This document shows, in pieces, positions 1 through 7,004 of a stretch of DNA of 12,512 nt. Within the stretch, counting starts at the first letter, position 1. Each line of letters begins with the position of its first letter. Both the position numbers and the translations under genes were made by a program. The notes under the pieces were generated by a model, which was not told the origin of the DNA, made no database searches, and worked only from the letters and a program-made list of their open reading frames with translations. Source of the stretch: Chitinophagaceae bacterium (lineage in GTDB: Bacteria > Bacteroidota > Bacteroidia > Chitinophagales > Chitinophagaceae); assembly GCA_947452875.1 (NCBI GenBank), contig CANGEZ010000035.1:1-12512 (forward strand), in the 5' to 3' direction.

Positions 1-2115
1 TACATCGCCATCATAGAAAGGTAACACCTGACGGTAATTTACCAGGAATCGTATCGTAATGTCCACCGCAATGCCCAAAGCAACACTAAAAACCAGTACT
101 GTTGAGGGTTTCAGCGGAATGCCCGCCCAGCCCATGACACCTGCAGTTACCACAAGAGGAATCAAATTGGGCAATAATGAACATACCAGTATTTTAAATG
201 ACTTGAATAAATAAAGCATGCATAAAGCAATTAATAGAAAGGCCCAGAAGATACTTTCTTTCAACCCATTGATGATGAATTTACTCCCTTCCTGAAAAGT
301 GATACTGGTACCGGTTAATGATACTTTGTAATTGGCTGTGTCAAAATATTGATTTGCTTTTTGTTGGATATCATCCATGATGACCGGCAATTTTTCTGTT
401 CCCACATCTGCCATGCTTACGCTAATTCTGGTATAACGTTTACTTGTATCTATAAATGAGCTGAGCATTTTCGAAAAGCCACCTTTATTGTTTTGATTTT
501 TCTGATTCAAATAATCATTTAGAAAAACGGCTTCAAAATCTCCAGGCATTCTGTAATTGTTGGAATCATTGTCATTGAATCCCATGGTAGCAAACTTCAA
601 CCCTTCTGATAAGGTTAACGGACGATTCATTTCTTTTTTAGAAGCAATGTACATGGCTAGAGAATCCACTTTGTAAAAGGGTTTTAAGCCACGAAGTCCT
701 CTCCTCTTTTTTGAATCAATGACAATTTCCAATGGCATAATACCTTTGAAATTCCTTTCGAAGAATTTTAAATCTTTATAAATCTTGTCTGTTTTAGGTA
801 AGTCATCAACTATATAAGCAACAGATTTTAATCTGAGAATGCCACCAATAGAGATCAAGATTACCAAAGAGGTAATCATCAAAATTGTTTTCCTGTGATT
901 GAATACCCATGTTTCTACTTTATTAAGAAAAGTCAACACCCATTTGTTGTCGAGGTATTTCAATTGTTGTTTACCCGGTACAGGCAAGTAGCTTAATATT
1001 GAAGGCAACAGCACAAAAGAAATCACAAAGATGAACATGATGCTGATACCAGAAACCACACCAAACTCTTTTAAAACGGCGCTTTTGGTAAGGGCAAATA
1101 CGGCAAATCCTATAGCAGCTGTGATGTTGCAAAACAAAGTAACCACGCCCATTTTACTAACCATATCCACCAAAGCTTTTTCTTTTCTGTCTTTTTCGTT
1201 CGTTTCATGGCTAGCCAGATAGGACGTGTGATATTTATTGATAAAGTAAATACAATTGGGAATACCAATCACCACCACCAATGAAGGAATCAATGCTGTT
1301 AACAAAGTGATTTTGTATCCGCATAAATAAATCATGGCTACCGTCCAAATAACGCCTATGACTACTACACTCATTGAAATCAAAGTGGTACTAATAGAAC
1401 GGAAGAAAATAAATAATATCAACACACTTAACAACAATGAACCCCACAAAAACAATTTCATTTCTTTCTGAATTCTCTCTGCAATAACGGTTCTGATTAG
1501 GGGAAGTCCACTCAAGTGCACTTCAATACCTGCATTTCGTTCATACGTTGACGTTGCCTTCATGATACCATCCACTATTTTAACTCGGGCTGGCGAATTC
1601 AGAGAGTCTTTATTTATTTTAACCGCCATCACATAAGCCGCTGAATCAGGGTTGTAGAGCAAAGTTTTGTAAAATGGAAGATTCATGAATACGGAAGCAG
1701 CACTATCTAATTCAGTTTGATTGCTATATTGATCGGCGAATATTTTTTGGGAAACCAGCTTTTCTTCTACACTGTCTTTTTCCAACATAACGGCAACGGG
1801 AACACTAAGCACATCTTCTACACAATGAACTTTTTTGATTTCTTTTCCAAGTTCCTGATAAGCTGTAAATTTTTGCTGATTGAAAAAGTCTTTTGTTTGT
1901 ACACCAATCACCAGCATATTGCCGTCATCTCCAAACAATTTTTTGAATGACATATATTCCTGATACTTTGGATTGTCTGTTGGTATGGCACGAGAAAACT
2001 CATAACTCAATTTTACTTTCGATGCGTAAAAGCCCATCCATACTGTGGTAAGCAATAACAAACAAAGTAAAATCAATCTGTTTTTAAGTACGAATTTTGC
2101 AAGCTGTTGCCACAT
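1..2115 (-). CDS. RND/MMPL-family exporter, N-terminal 705 codons (partial)
   Basis: The reverse strand is open from an ATG at 2115 to the window edge with no stop, giving 705 residues that begin MWQQLAKFVLKNRLILLCLL. The layout is that of a predicted RND-superfamily exporter (COG1033/HAE3/MMPL type): TM1 at about residues 13-30, a periplasmic domain to about 215, a TM block at about 219-390, TM7 at about 408-428, a second periplasmic domain to about 615, then a second TM block that is cut off. ALGIAVDITIRF at about 674-685 matches the RND GxxxD motif in the second half; the matching place in the first half reads VIGIPNCIYFINKYH, with Asn where many relatives have Asp. These proteins sit in the inner membrane and use proton-motive force to move lipids or hydrophobic compounds; the substrate cannot be read here. 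No membrane-fusion or outer-membrane partner is visible. It diverges from recO 81 bp away. Family is confident; substrate is unknown. Confidence 0.9.
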   Translation of the reverse strand, partial: MWQQLAKFVLKNRLILLCLLLLTTVWMGFYASKVKLSYEFSRAIPTDNPKYQEYMSFKKLFGDDGNMLVIGVQTKDFFNQQKFTAYQELGKEIKKVHCVEDVLSVPVAVMLEKDSVEEKLVSQKIFADQYSNQTELDSAASVFMNLPFYKTLLYNPDSAAYVMAVKINKDSLNSPARVKIVDGIMKATSTYERNAGIEVHLSGLPLIRTVIAERIQKEMKLFLWGSLLLSVLILFIFFRSISTTLISMSVVVIGVIWTVAMIYLCGYKITLLTALIPSLVVVIGIPNCIYFINKYHTSYLASHETNEKDRKEKALVDMVSKMGVVTLFCNITAAIGFAVFALTKSAVLKEFGVVSGISIMFIFVISFVLLPSILSYLPVPGKQQLKYLDNKWVLTFLNKVETWVFNHRKTILMITSLVILISIGGILRLKSVAYIVDDLPKTDKIYKDLKFFERNFKGIMPLEIVIDSKKRRGLRGLKPFYKVDSLAMYIASKKEMNRPLTLSEGLKFATMGFNDNDSNNYRMPGDFEAVFLNDYLNQKNQNNKGGFSKMLSSFIDTSKRYTRISVSMADVGTEKLPVIMDDIQQKANQYFDTANYKVSLTGTSITFQEGSKFIINGLKESIFWAFLLIALCMLYLFKSFKILVCSLLPNLIPLVVTAGVMGWAGIPLKPSTVLVFSVALGIAVDITIRFLVNYRQVLPFYDGDV

Positions 2116-2155
2116 ATTTTTCTGATATTGATGAGTGGGAATGATTATTATTGTG

Positions 2156-2185
2156 CAAAGAAAGTTTATTTATAAAAAACTTCAA
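2156..2185 (-). promoter_or_regulatory. Candidate Bacteroidota promoter for the exporter
   Basis: On the minus strand, TTG (2185-2183) is followed after 19 bases by TTTCTTTG (2163-2156). This matches the Bacteroidota pattern TTG-N17-20-TAnnTTTG with one mismatch (TT for TA). It would start transcription near 2148 and leave a leader of about 33 nt before the ATG at 2115. It is inferred from the motif alone. Confidence 0.4.
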
Positions 2186-2196
2186 GAAATAAATTC

Positions 2197-2943
2197 ATGA
2201 CGCATAAAACCAAAGGCATTGTATTGCGAACCGTGAAATATGGCGAAACGAGCATTGTCGCTACTATTTTCACAGAAAAATTCGGGATACAGACTTATAT
2301 GGTTAATGGCGTAAGAACCACACAGAAAAAAGGCTCAAAAGCAGCCATGATGCAACCAGGCGCATTATTAGACATGGAAGTGTACCACAATGAGCTTAAA
2401 GGAATGCAACGAATAAAAGAATGTAATTGGCATATCATTTATCAGCAGCTTTTCAGCGATGTGATCAAAAACAGTATTGCCGTTTATGTGATTGAACTGC
2501 TCACAAAAACCTTAAAACAACCGGAAGCCAACGACGAATTGTTTTATTTCTGTGAAGATTGCTTTCTTTTTCTGGACCGAGCTGCAATGGCTGACGCTGC
2601 TAATTTTGCCTTGTACTTCTCACTCCAATTGCCTCAATTTATGGGCTTTAAAATCCAAAGTCCCGACCCAGGTTTAGAAACCGAATCTGAAATTTATCTT
2701 GATTTAAGAGAAGGGATTTTTGTTACAGACAAACCTATACATAATTACTTTATACAAGGCGAATTAACGAAGCACACTATAGAATTACTCAAAGTGATCC
2801 ATCCCGAAGCACTCAATGAAGTAAAACTCAATAAAGACATTCGAAAATTGCTACTTACTGCATACCAGCAATATTATGCATTACATCTTCAGGATTTCGG
2901 ACAAATGAAAACGATGAAGGTGTTGCAGGAAGTGTTGGGGTGA
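2197..2943 (+). CDS. recO: DNA repair protein RecO
   Basis: This 248-residue protein opens with KGIVLRTVKYGETSIVATIF, the typical RecO start of its N-terminal OB fold (about residues 1-80). The rest is predicted mostly helical, and the length is close to the usual 240-250. RecO binds single-stranded DNA and SSB and, with RecR, helps load RecA at gaps in the RecF pathway. The zinc-binding cysteine set found in some RecO proteins is not obvious; FCEDCFLF near residue 118 lies in a helical stretch and does not look like a ribbon. ATG at 2197 is the natural start because homologues begin just before the KGIVL motif. It stands alone, divergent from the exporter and convergent with the amidohydrolase, and a hairpin repeat begins 3 bp after its stop. 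Confidence 0.93.
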   Translation: MTHKTKGIVLRTVKYGETSIVATIFTEKFGIQTYMVNGVRTTQKKGSKAAMMQPGALLDMEVYHNELKGMQRIKECNWHIIYQQLFSDVIKNSIAVYVIELLTKTLKQPEANDELFYFCEDCFLFLDRAAMADAANFALYFSLQLPQFMGFKIQSPDPGLETESEIYLDLREGIFVTDKPIHNYFIQGELTKHTIELLKVIHPEALNEVKLNKDIRKLLLTAYQQYYALHLQDFGQMKTMKVLQEVLG

Positions 2944-2946
2944 TCA

Positions 2947-2971
2947 GGCCCCCTCAATCCCCCAAGGGGGA
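2947..2971 (+). repeat. C5/G5 arm-plus-hairpin repeat, copy 1 (forward)
   Basis: The unit is a C-rich arm (GGCCCCCTCAAT) followed by a CCCCC-AA-GGGGG hairpin, starting 3 bp after the recO stop. Near-identical units occur at 3151-3180 and 6473-6497 (reverse) and at 6959-6985 (forward). A T-run (2981-2988) lies about 10 bp beyond the unit, so it may help end recO transcription. The similarity is direct; the terminator role is inferred. Confidence 0.75.
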
Positions 2972-3150
2972 CTTTGATTATGTTTTTTTGATGATCACGA
3001 ATTTTTGTACATGAGATTTTGATAGTTTCATTTCCAAAATCCCACTTTTACATTTTACATTGGATATTTTACATTTTACATTTAAAAATGTAATTAATTT
3101 AATTAAATGATGAAATAATTTCAAAATGATGTTCATCAAAACTTCTTCAT
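2972..3150. other. AT-rich convergent spacer with TTTTACA repeats, no gene
   Basis: This is the gap between the convergent recO and amidohydrolase genes. It holds several copies of TTTTACATT-like sequence (about 3046-3083), ending in a perfect inverted repeat TTACATTT-AA-AAATGTAA (3076-3093) and an AT palindrome ATTTAATTAAAT just after. A short minus-strand open frame here repeats NVKCK and has no protein features, so I do not call a gene. Confidence 0.55.
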
Positions 3151-3180
3151 CTTCCCCCTTTGGGGGAATTAAAGGGGGCG
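3151..3180 (-). repeat. C5/G5 arm-plus-hairpin repeat, copy 2 (reverse), overlapping a gene end
   Basis: Read on the minus strand, this copy has an arm CGCCCCCTTTAATT followed by CCCCC-AAA-GGGGG and then GAAG. It is inverted relative to copy 1, and the two bracket the convergent spacer. Its arm supplies the TAA stop (3171-3169) and the last residues RPL of the amidohydrolase. That makes it a likely late insertion or spread of the element up to, and slightly into, the gene end. Confidence 0.75.
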
Positions 3181-4320
3181 ACATTCGCTATCTTCCCCAA
3201 TCAAAACCACACCCGGCCTTTTTCCTTTTTCAAAACTACCATACACATCATCTATCTTCAAAGCTTTGGCGCCATTGCTGGTAGCCCATTTCAGTATTTC
3301 GGTAAATGAAATGTTAGGAAAATGCTGTTGTAATAATTTGATTTCTGCCATGATACTTAACTGATCATTTGAAGCCAAACTATCAGTTCCCAAAACCAAA
3401 TTCATCTCTTTGTTTACAAACATATTTACATCGGGCAGCTTGTTACTGATGTATTGATTCGCATGTGGACATAAACAAAAATATAAAGCGGAATGATCAA
3501 GTTCGCTCATCGTTTGTGCATAACCGATATCTTCTGATTTTGTATATAAATTATGTACCAAAATCAATGGTTGATTTCTTTTAAAAAAAGGCAAAAAATA
3601 TTGCAAACTACTTTTCCCTTTGGCATTGAAACCATCAACTGGTATATTCAGCTTTTGATAAAAGGACAAAAATTCACCTTCCATTTTTTCATACAACTCA
3701 TTCTCTGCAAGCGTTTCCTGGTTGTGCATGGTCATGATCTCATTACCCGGAAATGAAGTTATTTTTTCAAGCAAAGAAGCCGACACAGAATACGGCGCAT
3801 GTGGAACTATGGAATTGTATTTCGAAATTTTTGTGAATTCATTATAAACATTCAGAATAGCATTAAATCTTTTGTCGGCAATCCCATCAGGAAAACCTGC
3901 CACTTCAATAAAATTCTGATAATGCAAATTGGATTTTGACTTCTGGGCAATCGTATTTGTAGTATTGCAAATATCTCCTACCGCCACAATGCCATTTTGT
4001 ATCATTTCATTTTCGGCAGTTTCAATGGCTGATTGAATTTCTTCCTCGGTGGCATGTCGGTGTTCGACGATTTTCATCAAAAAATCAATCAAACCAGTAT
4101 GTTTGGGCACTTTTCCTCTCATGTGAGAAAGCTCCAAATGGCAATGGCAATTGACGAAACCGGGCGACAACATTCCTATTTGACGCTCAATATCATCACC
4201 AGCTTCGGCCTGATTAACAATGTCGACAATAGTGCCGTTTTTTTCTAAAATCAATACCGAACCTTGGGGTAAAAGCTCGTATCCGTTAAAAATCTGGTCT
4301 GCAGTTAATTTTCTATACAA
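3169..4320 (-). CDS. ATZ/TRZ-family metal-dependent amidohydrolase; possible aminodeoxyfutalosine deaminase
   Basis: The 383-residue protein has the composite-domain-plus-TIM-barrel layout of COG0402 deaminases. Visible metal and catalytic residues are H59 and H61 in GFVNCHCHLELS, H199 and E202 in MHNQET, H256 in LVHN, and D313 in LGTDSLASND, so the active site looks complete. The family deaminates aromatic amines such as guanine, S-adenosylhomocysteine, chlorinated triazines or 6-aminodeoxyfutalosine. The HxHLELS form and the short N-terminus resemble the aminodeoxyfutalosine-deaminase branch (futalosine route to menaquinone), but no mqn gene is adjacent, so the substrate is inferred. The start is TTG at 4320: the next upstream in-frame stop is at 4374, no ATG lies between, and YRKLTADQIF fits the family N-terminus. 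The last three residues and the stop come from a hairpin repeat. Confidence 0.85.
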   Translation of the reverse strand: MYRKLTADQIFNGYELLPQGSVLILEKNGTIVDIVNQAEAGDDIERQIGMLSPGFVNCHCHLELSHMRGKVPKHTGLIDFLMKIVEHRHATEEEIQSAIETAENEMIQNGIVAVGDICNTTNTIAQKSKSNLHYQNFIEVAGFPDGIADKRFNAILNVYNEFTKISKYNSIVPHAPYSVSASLLEKITSFPGNEIMTMHNQETLAENELYEKMEGEFLSFYQKLNIPVDGFNAKGKSSLQYFLPFFKRNQPLILVHNLYTKSEDIGYAQTMSELDHSALYFCLCPHANQYISNKLPDVNMFVNKEMNLVLGTDSLASNDQLSIMAEIKLLQQHFPNISFTEILKWATSNGAKALKIDDVYGSFEKGKRPGVVLIGEDSECRPL

Positions 4321-4339
4321 AATGATGGTAGTTATGGCG

Positions 4340-4347
4340 TAAATTTG
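4340..4347 (+). promoter_or_regulatory. Candidate -7 box (TAAATTTG) for prfA-tatC
   Basis: TAAATTTG is an exact match to the Bacteroidota -7 consensus TAnnTTTG. It lies 31 bp before the prfA ATG, inside the 58-bp divergent gap. No clear TTG -33 box is seen at the right distance. The box sits at the centre of a 16-bp near-palindrome (4336-4351, GGCGTAAATTTGCGCC). Confidence 0.5.
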
Positions 4348-4378
4348 CGCCGCGTTGATTGTTTTATAAAATTACACT

Positions 4379-5443
4379 ATGTTAGATAAACTGGATGCCA
4401 TAAAAGCAAAATTCGATAATATTGGCGTTGCCCTCACCAATCCTGAAATCGTAAGCGACAATAAAAAGTTCAGCGCGATGAGTAAGGAATACAGAAGTTT
4501 GGGTAAAATTGTAGATGTCAGAAATGCTTATGTAAAATTGCTCGATGATATTGAATTCAATAAAGAGGTGTTGTATTCCGATGACGAGGAAATGAGAGAA
4601 ATGGCTAAAATGGAGTTGCCAGAGATGGAACTTAAAAAAGAAGAAATTGAAAAAATCATCCGCAATCTCCTTATTCCGAAAGATCCTTATGATGAAAAGA
4701 ATGCCATTCTGGAAATCAGAGCCGGTACCGGTGGTGATGAAGCGTCTTTATTTGCAGGGAATTTATTGAGAATGTACCTCAAATATTGTGAGAAAAAAGG
4801 CTGGAAAACGGCAATACTCAGTGAAAGTGAAGGAACGGTTGGTGGTTACAAGGAAGTTCAAGTAGAAATAGTAGGTGATGATGTTTATGGTACGATGAAA
4901 TTCGAAAGTGGCGTTCACCGTGTACAGCGTGTACCCGATACCGAAGCCAGTGGCCGTGTTCATACCAGCGCCGCAACAGTAGCTGTAATGCCTGAAGCTG
5001 ATGCAGTTGATTTTGAATTGAAAGAAAGTGATGTAAAAATGGAAACGGCTCGTTCTGGTGGTGCGGGTGGACAGAACGTAAATAAAGTAGAAACAAAAGT
5101 TTTCTTAACACATAAGCCTACGGGTATCGTTGTGGTTTGTCAGACAGAAAGAAGTCAGTTGGGCAACCGTGAAAAAGCCATGGATATGCTTCGTACTAAA
5201 TTATATGATGAAGAAGTTCGTAAAGCTGAAGAAGCCATTGCTCATAAAAGAAAAAGTTTGGTGAGTACCGGCGACAGAAGTGCTAAGATTCGTACTTATA
5301 ATTATCCACAAGGAAGAGTAACTGATCATCGTATAGGCCTTACCGTTTATAACCTTGATTCAGTTTTAAACGGAGAGGTGCAGGAATTTATCGAAGCACT
5401 TCAGTTTGCAGAAAATGCAGAGAAGTTGACAACACAACAATAA
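4379..5443 (+). CDS. prfA: Peptide chain release factor 1 (RF1)
   Basis: RF1 reads UAA and UAG in the ribosomal A site and triggers peptidyl-tRNA hydrolysis. The 354-residue protein is close to the usual 355-360. It has a coiled N-terminal domain (about 1-105), then AGTGGDEASLFAG (115-127), the RF1-type PxT stop-codon motif as P186-D187-T188 in RVPDTEASGRVHTSA, and the catalytic GGQ loop at 230-232 (SGGAGGQNVNKVET). A class-RF2 SPF motif is absent, so this is RF1. ATG at 4379 gives the expected N-terminus MLDKLDAIKAKF. tatC follows 22 bp after the stop, suggesting co-transcription. The gap to the divergent amidohydrolase holds a TAAATTTG box. No frameshift is present, as expected for prfA. 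Confidence 0.97.
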   Translation: MLDKLDAIKAKFDNIGVALTNPEIVSDNKKFSAMSKEYRSLGKIVDVRNAYVKLLDDIEFNKEVLYSDDEEMREMAKMELPEMELKKEEIEKIIRNLLIPKDPYDEKNAILEIRAGTGGDEASLFAGNLLRMYLKYCEKKGWKTAILSESEGTVGGYKEVQVEIVGDDVYGTMKFESGVHRVQRVPDTEASGRVHTSAATVAVMPEADAVDFELKESDVKMETARSGGAGGQNVNKVETKVFLTHKPTGIVVVCQTERSQLGNREKAMDMLRTKLYDEEVRKAEEAIAHKRKSLVSTGDRSAKIRTYNYPQGRVTDHRIGLTVYNLDSVLNGEVQEFIEALQFAENAEKLTTQQ

Positions 5444-5465
5444 AATCGAGTTTAAAAAAATAATA

Positions 5466-6344
5466 TTGGCAGCTGAAGAAAATAAAAAGCGTTCATTTTT
5501 TCGGAAAAAAGATAGTTCCGAAAAAAAAGCTGAGATGAGTTTTGTAGACCATCTAGAAGCGCTGAGGTGGCATGTGGTAAGGTCTACAATTGTATGGCTA
5601 GTGATAACTATTGTACTTTTTATTAAAATAGACTGGATTTTTGATAAGATTATTTTTGCGCCGGCTTCTGCAAAATTTGTTACGTATGATGCTTTTTGTC
5701 GATTCGGTCATTGGTTAGGCATTGGAGATTCCATGTGCATGCCGCCGATTAATTTAGAATTACAAGGTAATACAGTAAGTGGTCCATTTATGGCGGCTTT
5801 ATCCATTTCGATGATTGGTGGTTTAATTGTTGCTTTCCCTTATTTGATATGGGAATTATGGAAATTTATCAAGCCTGCACTTTCAGAAAAAGAATTGAAA
5901 TATTCAAGAGGCAGCATATTTTGGGTTTCGCTTTGTTTCTTTATTGGTGCAGCTTTCGGTTATTATTTGCTAGCACCGTTTACCTTTAATTTTCTGGCCA
6001 ATTTTACTTTAGGTACAGGAGGCGTTTACAAATACATTCCAACTTTAGATGATTATATCGATACCTTGAACAACATCATTTTGGGATGTGGTATTTCGTT
6101 TGAGTTGCCGGTGTTCGTTTATATTTTAGCTAAAATCGGCATCATATCGGCAGCGTTCATGCGCAAGAACAGAAAATATGCTGTGTTGATTATTTTGATT
6201 ATTGCAGCAGTGGTAACCCCATCGCCAGATTGGACCAGTCAGATGATTGTGTTTGTTCCTTTGCAGTTGCTATACGAAATTAGTGTGTTGATTGCGGCGA
6301 AAGTGGATGGCAGTAAGAATGAGGAGAAGAAGGAATGGAGTTAA
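5466..6344 (+). CDS. tatC: Sec-independent protein translocase subunit TatC
   Basis: TatC is the six-helix receptor of the twin-arginine pathway, which exports folded proteins. Landmarks in the 292 residues are SFVDHLEALRWH (25-36), TM1 at about 39-55, LIWELWKFIKPALSEKE (127-143, the conserved cytoplasmic loop), SFELPV (211-216, with the conserved Glu213), and VVTPSPDWTSQ before TM6 at about 260-278. The first periplasmic loop (about 56-107) is long and carries two cysteines, Cys78 and Cys91. The TTG at 5466 is chosen because relatives have a short charged extension before MSFxDHLEELR; the alternative ATG at 5535 (residue 24) would give a 269-residue protein starting MSFVDHLE. No tatA or tatB is present in the window. 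Spacing of 22 bp from prfA suggests one transcript. Confidence 0.94.
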   Translation: MAAEENKKRSFFRKKDSSEKKAEMSFVDHLEALRWHVVRSTIVWLVITIVLFIKIDWIFDKIIFAPASAKFVTYDAFCRFGHWLGIGDSMCMPPINLELQGNTVSGPFMAALSISMIGGLIVAFPYLIWELWKFIKPALSEKELKYSRGSIFWVSLCFFIGAAFGYYLLAPFTFNFLANFTLGTGGVYKYIPTLDDYIDTLNNIILGCGISFELPVFVYILAKIGIISAAFMRKNRKYAVLIILIIAAVVTPSPDWTSQMIVFVPLQLLYEISVLIAAKVDGSKNEEKKEWS

Positions 6345-6346
6345 AA

Positions 6347-6380
6347 GCCTCTCCCCGACCCTCTCCGAAGGAGAGGGAGA
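6347..6380 (+). terminator. Arm-plus-hairpin element after tatC, sequence-divergent copy
   Basis: Starting 3 bp after the tatC stop is an arm GCCTCTCCCCGA and then an 8-bp perfect stem, CCCTCTCC (6359-6366) and GGAGAGGG (6370-6377), closed by a GAA loop. The plan matches the C5/G5 repeats elsewhere in the window, but the stem sequence differs. A weaker AATTC/GAATT hairpin followed by T6 lies at about 6383-6403. Together these are good candidates for ending prfA-tatC transcription. Confidence 0.6.
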
Positions 6381-6422
6381 TTTAATTCGTGAGAGAATTT
6401 TTTATTTGTTAGATAAATTGTC

Positions 6423-6441
6423 TTTTAATTGTAAATTAAAA
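6423..6441. repeat. AT-only inverted repeat
   Basis: TTTTAATT-GTA-AATTAAAA is a perfect 8-bp inverted repeat in the 161-bp gap between tatC and rpiB. It is made only of A/T apart from one loop base, so chance is possible. No function is assigned. Confidence 0.4.
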
Positions 6442-6472
6442 TTGTTTGGCCCCAGCAAAACACAATCAAATT

Positions 6473-6497
6473 CCCCCTTCGGGGGACTGAGGGGGCC
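6473..6497 (-). repeat. C5/G5 arm-plus-hairpin repeat, copy 3 (reverse), abutting the rpiB start
   Basis: On the minus strand this reads GGCCCCCTCAGT followed by CCCCC-GAA-GGGGG, differing from copy 4 by one base in the arm. It ends 8 bp before the rpiB ATG, so any rpiB transcript starting upstream would carry a strong hairpin directly over the ribosome-binding region. It is inverted relative to copy 4, and the two flank rpiB. Confidence 0.75.
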
Positions 6498-6505
6498 TTT
6501 AAATT

Positions 6506-6955
6506 ATGACTTCATTCAACCTCACATCCCCCATTGCCATCGGTTGTGACCACGCAGGCGTAGATTACAAAGATGTCATCAAAGCGCATTTAGAGAGCAA
6601 AGGCTTTTCAGTAAAAGATTTTGGAACATTTACTAAAGATTCTGTAGACTACCCTGATTTTGCACATCCTGTTGCAGCTTCTGTAGAAAATAATGAAACT
6701 GCTTTTGGCATATTAATTTGTGGTAGTGCGAATGGAGTTGCTATTACTGCCAATAAACATGCAGGAGTTAGAGCGGCGATTTGCTGGGCTGATGAATTGG
6801 CTTCGTTGGCACGTCAACATAATGATGCAAATGTAATTTGTATTCCTGCTAGATTTGTTGATGAAGCCACTGCGATTAAAATGGTTGATACGTTTATGAA
6901 TACTGCGTTTGAGGGTGGAAGACATGAGGGAAGGGTGAGGAAGATTGCTTGTTAA
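6506..6955 (+). CDS. rpiB: Ribose-5-phosphate isomerase B
   Basis: RpiB interconverts ribose 5-phosphate and ribulose 5-phosphate in the cytoplasmic pentose phosphate pathway. The 149 residues (the usual length) include IAIGCDHAG (10-18), the catalytic-cysteine and phosphate loop ICGSANGVAITANK (71-84, Cys72), His105 in ARQHNDANV, and R139/H140/R143 in GGRHEGRVRKI. Some LacAB_rpiB members act on other pentose or hexose phosphates (allose or galactose 6-phosphate), but this ordinary form is best called RpiB. ATG at 6506 is the first in-frame start before the PIAIG motif. It is flanked by inverted C5/G5 hairpin repeats only 8 bp before the start and 3 bp after the stop. It may be read through from prfA-tatC; no clear promoter of its own was found. 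Confidence 0.95.
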   Translation: MTSFNLTSPIAIGCDHAGVDYKDVIKAHLESKGFSVKDFGTFTKDSVDYPDFAHPVAASVENNETAFGILICGSANGVAITANKHAGVRAAICWADELASLARQHNDANVICIPARFVDEATAIKMVDTFMNTAFEGGRHEGRVRKIAC

Positions 6956-6958
6956 AAT

Positions 6959-6985
6959 GCCCCCTCAATCCCCCGAAGGGGGAAG
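6959..6985 (+). repeat. C5/G5 arm-plus-hairpin repeat, copy 4 (forward)
   Basis: The arm GCCCCCTCAAT is followed by CCCCC-GAA-GGGGG and GAAG, beginning 3 bp after the rpiB stop. It matches copy 1 nearly base for base, including part of the following TTGAT stretch. It probably acts as a 3' hairpin or terminator for rpiB, although no T-run follows at once. Confidence 0.75.
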
Positions 6986-7004
6986 TTGATGATGTTTTGC
7001 TGGG

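Noticed and set aside
2978..3184. Minus-strand open frame of 68 codons between recO and the amidohydrolase
   Set aside because: Its start is within the hairpin repeat and its body translates TTTTACA-type low-complexity repeats; it also overlaps the amidohydrolase end.
4818..5111. Minus-strand frame opposite prfA
   Set aside because: Antisense shadow of a conserved gene; His/Leu-rich composition fits reverse reading of prfA codons.
4379..5443. RF2 (prfB) instead of RF1
   Set aside because: The anticodon-like motif is PxT (PDT), not SPF, and no programmed frameshift is needed to read the gene.
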